Assembly: GCA_004794655.1 (NCBI GenBank)
Contig: SMMW01000619.1
Span: 1,302,001-1,366,000 of the forward strand
Reading direction: 5' to 3'
DNA: 64,000 nt
Origin: Marisa cornuarietis
Taxonomy: Eukaryota > Mollusca > Gastropoda > Architaenioglossa > Ampullariidae
Each line of letters opens with the position of its first letter. Position 1 is the stretch's first letter. Positions 58,127-64,000 of this stretch are shown piece after piece. Position numbers and translations under genes: made by a program. The notes below the pieces were generated by a model that saw only the letters and a list, made by a program, of their open reading frames with translations, searched no databases and was not told where the DNA came from.

Positions 58127-59651
58127 TTTGCACACTACTAGCACTTTAAATGTAGGAGGTAGGTGGCAAGGACTGTCAAATAAGCCATAATCCATACTAT
58201 GATACATATTGCCAGGACAAAGCAGTGTGAAATGCATAAGGTAAGGGATTTAAAACAAATTATGATACGTGGCCTCAGCAAAAGTCATGTTAAATGCAGA
58301 TAAAAAGTTATTGCAATATGCCGCCCATGGACACCATAGTCTCAGATACACGTGCGTGTGTGGGTCTGTGCGCGCACATGAAAAGGGAAGAGAGGTCTGG
58401 AAAAGTAATTAAAATGTGCAGAATTCAGTATTTTATATTGTCCGATTTCATGATGCATCTAAACACAGACAAATGAAATATTAAACTAAAACCAACAGCC
58501 GCCTCAAAAAGAATCTTCTGCAGCTCAGGAAAGAGAAGGCTAGCATCATCTCATCTGTTTCAGAGTGTGAAGCCTACAAATATGGCATCAACTGCTCCAA
58601 ACAATGTGGCCACTGCGCTGGAAACACTTCATGTCGCCATGACAACGGGATGTGCGAACTAGACTGTGAGGATGGCTACGAAGGCGTCTTGTGTCAAAGT
58701 ATGTCAACGAGTTTATCATGTTTGAGTCAGAGCATGTCAGCCTGAGTAGATCATGTTTGAGTCAAAATATGTCAAGTAAAATTCTTATTATTTCTTTTGA
58801 GTTCAGAGCAGTCCTATAAAAAGATGTTATGAAACAGTGGAACCAACATATTGAAACACAATATCAATGACTTCATTCGCATATTTTCATCTTTTGTTCT
58901 TCCAGTTGTAACTGGCCTGGGTTCCTTGGTGTCTGTCTGCTATCCTGCAGATTTGTCAATGTGCAGTTATCTTGAGTGGTGATCATTCATTCAGTTTATG
59001 ATCTCTGCATATCTCTCAGTTTATTTGTTGTTATAATGTAAATCGGCCATCCTTGCTGTGTCCACTGAAGTGGGTGGGCCATCCTTGCTATCACGGGTGT
59101 GAGTCTAATCGTTCTTTAGTCTGGTGTGCAATTTCGCAAAACTATTTTTCTTTCAGAGCGAACATTCGTCATACAAGTAATTATTGGATCTGCATTGGGT
59201 GCAGGAGGACTGATAACAGTCGCCATAGTAGTAACATTATGGCAAGTATATCAGACACGATTATCATAAGTACATGAGTATTATTAATGTTTAGAAAAAG
59301 TGGAGATGTGTTCGAATTTGGGATGTGCTTTGATCGAAAGAACACTAGGACGTGTATATATATATTATATATATAAAATATATTTGTACGATTTGTGAAG
59401 ACCTTCAAGTATTATATTGTCATTGTATATCACTGTTCTCCGGGAGAGCTGACAAGACACCCACTGTCTGTCGTAGTTCCTCAATTAAAACTACAGATGA
59501 GTCACGTGCTCGTTGCGAGATACCAAGCACAGACACGTGCAGTGTGCGCATGTGCAACGACCTTCCTAGCACCAATCACATTAAATGATATTTAAACCAT
59601 TTTGCAGTTGCATCAACAGAAGAAATCGAGCGAAAACACCGCGGCATTCAG
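47221..59651 (+). CDS. MEGF/Draper/SREC-type EGF-repeat receptor, 5' part
   Basis: Ten exons are recognisable: signal peptide, seven EGF-like modules, transmembrane segment and start of a tail. Each module exon is 126-144 bp, phase 1 on both sides, and encodes eight cysteines in a laminin-EGF-like spacing (C..GxxC..C..C..C...G.C...C....C). This architecture is shared by MEGF10/11, Draper, CED-1 and SREC, which bind ligands on dying cells or microbes. Short arrays like this are common in mollusc gene expansions. Total so far is 404 codons plus two bases. The gene continues beyond 59651, probably past the 31-bp satellite and the window edge. Two modules are identical copies (see exon 2b), so the number of functional modules is six or seven. 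Confidence 0.85.
47446..47494. repeat. (TG)n microsatellite
   Basis: Interrupted TG run inside the duplicated segment. Confidence 0.9.
47626..47763 (+). CDS. EGF receptor exon 2a (EGF module)
   Basis: 138 bp, phase 1 to 1. Reads CPTGTFGSNCSSSCGNCY onward with eight cysteines. Base-identical to exon 2b. Confidence 0.88.
47826..49436 (-). mobile_element. 5'-truncated LINE in intron 2
   Basis: Minus-strand reading starts at RT block A (EKAFDSINRNLLW), then block B (GDVCSPVLFSLFINEMAI, across a frameshift), FADD active site (ILLFADDVVLIAE), NVYKYLGLLF. Near the 3' end is a CPLCQLNEEVEVHFVLCC zinc-knuckle-like box. The element ends in TTGATC repeats at 47826. The 5' half is missing and several stops exist, so it is dead. 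Confidence 0.88.
49511..49568. repeat. (TG)n microsatellite
   Basis: About 28 TG units. Confidence 0.95.
49700..49837 (+). CDS. EGF receptor exon 2b (EGF module, identical copy)
   Basis: 138 bp, phase 1 to 1, no difference from exon 2a. If spliced in, it adds a second identical module. The identity suggests a very recent duplication or an assembly artefact. Confidence 0.75.
49910..50365. repeat. 32-bp minisatellite, about 14-15 copies
   Basis: Unit ACGGACATGAAGACAGAAAC plus ATGTAACGTGTT, with variants (ACAGTC, TGTATTTACAGAC). Lies in the intron before exon 3. Confidence 0.95.
50541..50577. repeat. (CAGA)n microsatellite
   Basis: About nine tetranucleotide units. Confidence 0.95.
50859..50990 (+). 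CDS. EGF receptor exon 3 (EGF module)
   Basis: 132 bp, phase 1 to 1. Reads ECDAGYYGNNCSSKCSDNCK and on, eight cysteines. Confidence 0.88.
51156..51299 (+). CDS. EGF receptor exon 4 (EGF module)
   Basis: 144 bp, phase 1 to 1. Reads ECPERQYGANCSRTCQNCKN and on, eight cysteines. Confidence 0.88.
51429..51533 (+). pseudogene. Damaged third copy of the exon 2 module
   Basis: SCGNCFNGSPCDKANGTCW and APGWMPPSC match exon 2a/2b; the donor and 70 downstream intron bases match too. The first two cysteines and the normal acceptor are replaced by unrelated sequence. An AG at 51427-51428 would keep phase 1, but it lacks a pyrimidine tract, so splicing is doubtful. Confidence 0.65.
51628..55770. repeat. 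25-bp minisatellite, about 165 copies
   Basis: Unit CATATAAGAGAGTATCCTAT plus AGTGT, with site variants (attatcc, attacac, gcatcc, agattcc; agggt, acggt, cgtat). A 50-bp dimer (ATCCTTT / ATCCTAT alternating) repeats about six times at 55120-55430. All frames are stopped. It fills the intron before exon 5. Confidence 0.97.
55928..56053 (+). CDS. EGF receptor exon 5 (EGF module)
   Basis: 126 bp, phase 1 to 1. Reads ACNSSFYGDNCSEKCGECYG and on, eight cysteines. Donor GTTTGT is weak. Confidence 0.85.
56593..56848. mobile_element. Tc1/mariner-like MITE
   Basis: 256 bp bounded by CAGTAAGACCTCTACTTACG and its near-complement CGTAAGTAGAGGTACTACTG, flanked by TA on both sides. No transposase frame. 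Confidence 0.85.
57494..57634 (+). CDS. EGF receptor exon 6 (EGF module)
   Basis: 141 bp, phase 1 to 1. Reads VCVSGWWGSTCSILCQHCGG and on, eight cysteines, donor GTAAGT. Confidence 0.87.
57674..57808. repeat. 67-bp direct duplication
   Basis: TCTTTATGATGACAACACTT with the following bases occurs at 57674 and 57741. Confidence 0.9.
58069..58126. repeat. (AC)n microsatellite
   Basis: About 28 AC units. Confidence 0.95.
58564..58698 (+). CDS. EGF receptor exon 7 (EGF module)
   Basis: 135 bp, phase 1 to 1. Reads ECEAYKYGINCSKQCGHCAG and on, eight cysteines. Confidence 0.87.
59157..59245 (+). CDS. EGF receptor exon 8 (transmembrane segment)
   Basis: 89 bp, phase 1 to 0. KRTFVIQ precedes a hydrophobic stretch (VIIGSALGAGGLITVAIVV). 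Donor CAA/GTATAT. A GC donor (GCAAGT) three bases earlier is possible but breaks phase with exon 9. Confidence 0.75.
59608..59651 (+). CDS. EGF receptor exon 9 (start of cytoplasmic tail)
   Basis: 44 bp, phase 0 to 2, acceptor TTTTGCAG, donor GTCAGC. Reads LHQQKKSSENTAAF, basic right after the membrane as expected for a stop-transfer region. No later exon was found in the window. Confidence 0.6.
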
Positions 59652-59680
59652 GTCAGCGTCCTTCCTTCATCTGTATTATT

Positions 59681-62600
59681 GTGTCACACCATGTTGTTAT
59701 CTCTGATGTTCGTGTTACACCATGTTGTTATCTCTGATGTTAATGCTACGCCATGTTGTTATCTCTGATGTTCGTGTTACACCATGTTGTTATCTCTGAT
59801 GTTAGTGTTACACCATGTTGTTATCTCTGATGTTCGTGTTACACCATGTTGTTATCTCTGATGTTCGTGTTACACCATGTTGTTATCTCTGATGTTAGTG
59901 TCACACCATGTTGTTATCTCTGATGTTCGTGTTACACCATGTTGTTATATCTGATGTTAATGCTACGCCATGTTGTTATCTCTGATGTTCGTGTTACACC
60001 ATGTTGTTATCTCTGATGTTCGTGTCACACCATGTTGCTATGTCTGATGTTCGTGTTACACCATGTTGTTATCTCTGATGTTCGTGTTACACCATGTTGT
60101 TATCTCTGATGTTAGTGCTACACCATGTTGTTATCTCTGATGTTCGTGTTACACCATGTTGTTATCTCTGATGTTAGTGCTACGCCATGTTGTTATCTCT
60201 GATGTTCGTGTTACACCATGTTGTTATCTCTGATGTTAGTGCTACACCATGTTGTTATTTCTGATGTTAGTGTCACACCAGGTTGTTATCTCTGATGTTC
60301 GTGTTACACCATGTTGTTATCTCTGATGTTTGTGTCACACCATGTTGTTATCTCCTATGTTAGTGTCACACCATGTTGTTATCTCTGATGTTCGTGTTAC
60401 ACCATGTTGTTATCTGTGATGTTAGTGTTACACCATGTTGTTATCTGTGATGTTAGTGTCACACCATGTTGTTATCTGTGATGTTCGTGTCACACCATGT
60501 TGTTATCTCTGATGTTAGTGTTACACCATGTTGTTTTCTCTCATGTTCGTGTCACACCATGTTGTTATTTCTGATGTTAGTGTCACACCATGTTGTTATC
60601 TGTGATGTTTGTGTCACACCATGTTGTTATCTCTGATGTTCGTGTTACACCATGTTGTTATCTCTGATGTTCGTGTTACACCATGTTGCTATCTCTGATG
60701 TTCGTGTTACACCATGTTGTTATCTCTGAGTTAGTGTCACACCATGTTGTTATCTCTGATGTTTGTGTCACATCATGTTGTTATCTCTGATGTTCGTGTT
60801 ACACCATGTTGTTATCTCTGATGTTAGTGTCACACCATGTTGTTATCTTTGATGTTCGTGTCACACCATGTTGTTATCTCTGAGTTAGTGTCACACCATG
60901 TTGTTATCTCTGATGTTAGTGTCACACCATGTTGTTATCTTTGATGTTAGTGTCACACCATGTTGTTATCTCTGAGTTAGTGTTACACCATGTTGTTATC
61001 TCCGATGTTAGTGTCACACCATGTTGTTATCTTTGATGTTCGTGTCACACCATGTTGTTATCTCTGAGTTAGTGTTACACCATGTTGTTATCTCTGATGT
61101 TAGTGTTACACCATGTTGTTTTCTCTCATGTTAGTGTCACACCATGTTGTTATTTCTGATGTTAGTGTCACACCATGTTGTTATCTGTGATGTTTGTGTT
61201 ACACCATGTTGTTTTCTCTCATGTTAGTGTCACACCATGTTGTTATTTCTGATGTTAGTGTTACACCATGTTGTTATCTGTGATGTTCGTGTCACACCAG
61301 GTTGTTATCTCTGATGTTCGTGTTACACCATGTTGTTATCTCTGATGTTTGTGTCACACCATGTTGTTATGTCTGATATTCGTGTTACACCATGTTGTTA
61401 TCTCTGATGTTCGTGTCACACCATGTTGTTATCTCTGATGTTTGTGTCACACCATGTTGTTATCTCTGATGTTCGTGTCACACCATGTTGTTATCTGCGA
61501 TGTTAGTGTTACACCATGTTGTTATCTGTGATGTTCGTGTCACACCATGTTGTTATCTCTGATGTTCGTGTTACACCATGTTGCTATCTCTGATGTTCGT
61601 GTTACACCATGTTGCTATCTCTGATGTTCGTGTTACACCATGTTGTTATCTCTGAGTTAGTGTCACACCATGTTGTTATCTCTGATGTTTGTGTCACACC
61701 ATGTTGTTATCTCTGATGTTCGTGTTACACCATGTTGTTATCTCTGATGTTAGTGTCACACCATGTTGTTATCTTTGATGTTCGTGTCACACCATGTTGT
61801 TATCTCTGAGTTAGTGTCACACCATGTTGTTATCTCTGATGTTAGTGTCACACCATGTTGTTATCTTTGATGTTAGTGTCACACCATGTTGTTATCTCTG
61901 AGTTAGTGTTACACCATGTTGTTATCTCCGATGTTAGTGTCACACCATGTTGTTATCTTTGATGTTCGTGTCACACCATGTTGTTATCTCTGAGTTAGTG
62001 TTACACCATGTTGTTATCTCTGATGTTAGTGTTACACCATGTTGTTTTCTCTCATGTTAGTGTCACACCATGTTGTTATTTCTGATGTTAGTGTCACACC
62101 ATGTTGTTATCTGTGATGTTTGTGTTACACCATGTTGTTTTCTCTCATGTTAGTGTCACACCATGTTGTTATTTCTGATGTTAGTGTTACACCATGTTGT
62201 TATCTGTGATGTTCGTGTCACACCAGGTTGTTATCTCTGATGTTCGTGTTACACCATGTTGTTATCTCTGATGTTTGTGTCACACCATGTTGTTATGTCT
62301 GATATTCGTGTTACACCATGTTGTTATCTCTGATGTTCGTGTCACACCATGTTGTTATCTCTGATGTTTGTGTCACACCATGTTGTTATCTCTGATGTTC
62401 GTGTCACACCATGTTGTTATCTCTGATGTTAGTGTCACACCATGTTGTTATCTTTGATGTTCGTGTCACACCATGTTGTTATCTCTGATGTTCGTGTTAC
62501 ACCATGTTGCTATCTCTGATGTTCGTGTTACACCATGTTGCTATCTCTGATGTTCGTGTTACACCATGTTGTTATCTCTGAGTTAGTGTCACACCATGTT

Positions 62601-63500
62601 GTTATCTCTGATGTTTGTGTCACACCATGTTGTTATCTCTGATGTTCGTGTTACACCATGTTGTTATCTCTGATGTTGTGTCACACCATGTTTATCTCTG
62701 ATGTTCGTGTTACACCATGTTGTTATCTCTGAGTTAGTGTCACACCATGTTGTTATCTCTGACACCATGTTGTTAGTGTTACACCATGTTGTTATCTCCG
62801 ATGTTAGTGTCACACCATGTTGTTATCTTTGATGTTCGTGTCACACCATGTTGTTATCTCCTAGTTAGTGTTACACCATGTTGTTATCTCTGATGTTAGT
62901 GTTACACCATGTTGTTTTCTCTCATGTTAGTGTCACACCATGTTGTTATTTCTGATGTTAGTGTCACACCATGTTGTTATCTGTGATGTTTATGTTACAA
63001 CATGTTGTTATCTCTGATGTTAGTGTTACACCATGTTGTTTTCTCTCATGTTAGTGTCACACCATGTTGTTATTTCTGATGTTAGTGTTACACCATGTTG
63101 TTATCTGTGATGTTCGTGTCACACCATGTTGTTATCTCTGATGTTCGTGTTACACCATGTTGTTATCTCTGATGTTTGTGTCACACCATGTTGTTATGTC
63201 TGATATTCGTGTTACACCATGTTGTTATCTCTGATGTTCGTGTCACACCATGTTGTTATCTCTGATGTTTGTGTCACACCATGTTGTTATCTCTGATCTT
63301 CGTGTTACACCATGTTGTTATCTCTGATGTTCGTGTCACACCATGTTGTTATTTCTGATGTTAGTGTTACACCATGTTGTTATCTCTGATGTTCGTGTCA
63401 CACCATGTTGTTATGTCTGATGTTCGTGTTACACCATGTTGTTATCTCTGATGTTTGTGTCACACCATGTTGTTATCTCTGATGTTAATGCTACACCAGG
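59681..63500. repeat. 31-bp minisatellite with 926-bp higher-order period, about 123 units
   Basis: Unit GTGTTACACCATGTTGTTAT plus CTCTGATGTTC. Shortened units with GAGTTAG occur among others at 60728, 61654 and 62580, spaced 926 bp, inside matching series of variants, so blocks of about 30 units were copied as a whole. All frames carry stops. Confidence 0.95.
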
Positions 63501-63509
63501 TCTTTCCTT

Positions 63510-64000
63510 AGATGATTAGACGTAAGTAGCACTTTTCTTATTTATATATATATATATACACACACACAGGGTATTAGAGACACCTCTCTTCTTCTAGATT
63601 TGATCATGTAGCCGATAGATTTCTAACAATATTCAATTTAACAGTACAACTCAAGAAGCATTTTTAAGTGTCTATTAAAGAAAACTATTAATTAGTAAAC
63701 TACGTTGTAGGAACAATGTTTTAATTATGAATAAGAAATGCAACGGAACTGTAGCTTATATGTAAACTGTTGTCCCACACATTCTGTTTCTTGTTTATAC
63801 TTCTTCTTTCTTAAACGCTGTTGTAAGCAAAACGCGTCTAATGTCAAAGAATGAAAAGTAGACATTAATTACAATTACAATTAATATTGTGATGTAGATT
63901 ACACGAAAAAAGACTTAGAGAAATATGTCTGTCTTTCACTTCTGGGGCCAGTTGCACGACACATTTCTAATTTAAAACACTTGTATGCCTTAACTCTGTT
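63510..64000. other. AT-rich sequence after the satellite
   Basis: A short (TA)n/(CA)n run near 63545-63570; no exon recognised. Confidence 0.45.

Overview
This is a eukaryotic, intron-rich, AT-rich window. It looks like an invertebrate nuclear genome, most likely a mollusc and probably a gastropod. That assignment is inference. It rests on short split exons with GT-AG introns, dense tRNA-derived SINEs, several LINE families, a gypsy-type LTR element primed by tRNA-Trp, and long minisatellites inside introns.

Layout. (1) 1-4.5 kb: AT-rich flank with a 46-bp tandem repeat, an old LINE 3' fragment and a few isolated exon-like segments I could not assign. (2) 4.58-33.95 kb, plus strand: a complete-looking full-size ABC transporter of subfamily A, ABCA3-like. 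I could assemble 26 exons whose phases all agree: 5,358 coding bases, 1,785 residues plus stop, order TMD1-NBD1-TMD2-NBD2. The first exon is the only weak one. (3) 11.81-17.55 kb: a 5.7-kb LTR retrotransposon in antisense orientation inside intron 8, with two 895-bp LTRs that look identical and a 5-bp target duplication GTAAG that is exactly the exon 8 splice donor. It encodes gag and a protease, then a long coiled coil in place of reverse transcriptase, then an RNase H remnant. There is no integrase. (4) 34-46.5 kb: a graveyard with an unprocessed, broken mitochondrial phosphate carrier pseudogene, a small basic intronless ORF with a CpG-rich CRE/E-box promoter-like stretch, an internally deleted CR1-like LINE with an SGNH-esterase ORF1, a broken hAT transposase (GTF2IRD2/ZBED type) and SINEs. 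(5) 47.2 kb to at least 59.65 kb, plus strand: a receptor gene of the MEGF10/11-Draper-SREC type with a signal peptide exon, eight-cysteine EGF-like modules encoded one per exon with phase-1 introns, a transmembrane exon and the start of a cytoplasmic tail that continues past the window. Its introns hold a 32-bp, a 25-bp (about 4.1 kb) and a 31-bp (about 3.8 kb, with a 926-bp higher-order period) minisatellite, a 5'-truncated LINE and a mariner-like MITE.

The two host genes are not evidently functionally linked. The ABCA protein would move lipid across an internal or plasma membrane. The EGF receptor would act at the cell surface in adhesion, scavenging or engulfment. The most unusual items are the retrotransposon that recreated the splice donor it landed in, its in-frame non-retroviral coiled coil, the relic copy of ABCA exon 19 inside intron 16, the exactly duplicated EGF exon flanking a LINE, and the nested higher-order minisatellite.
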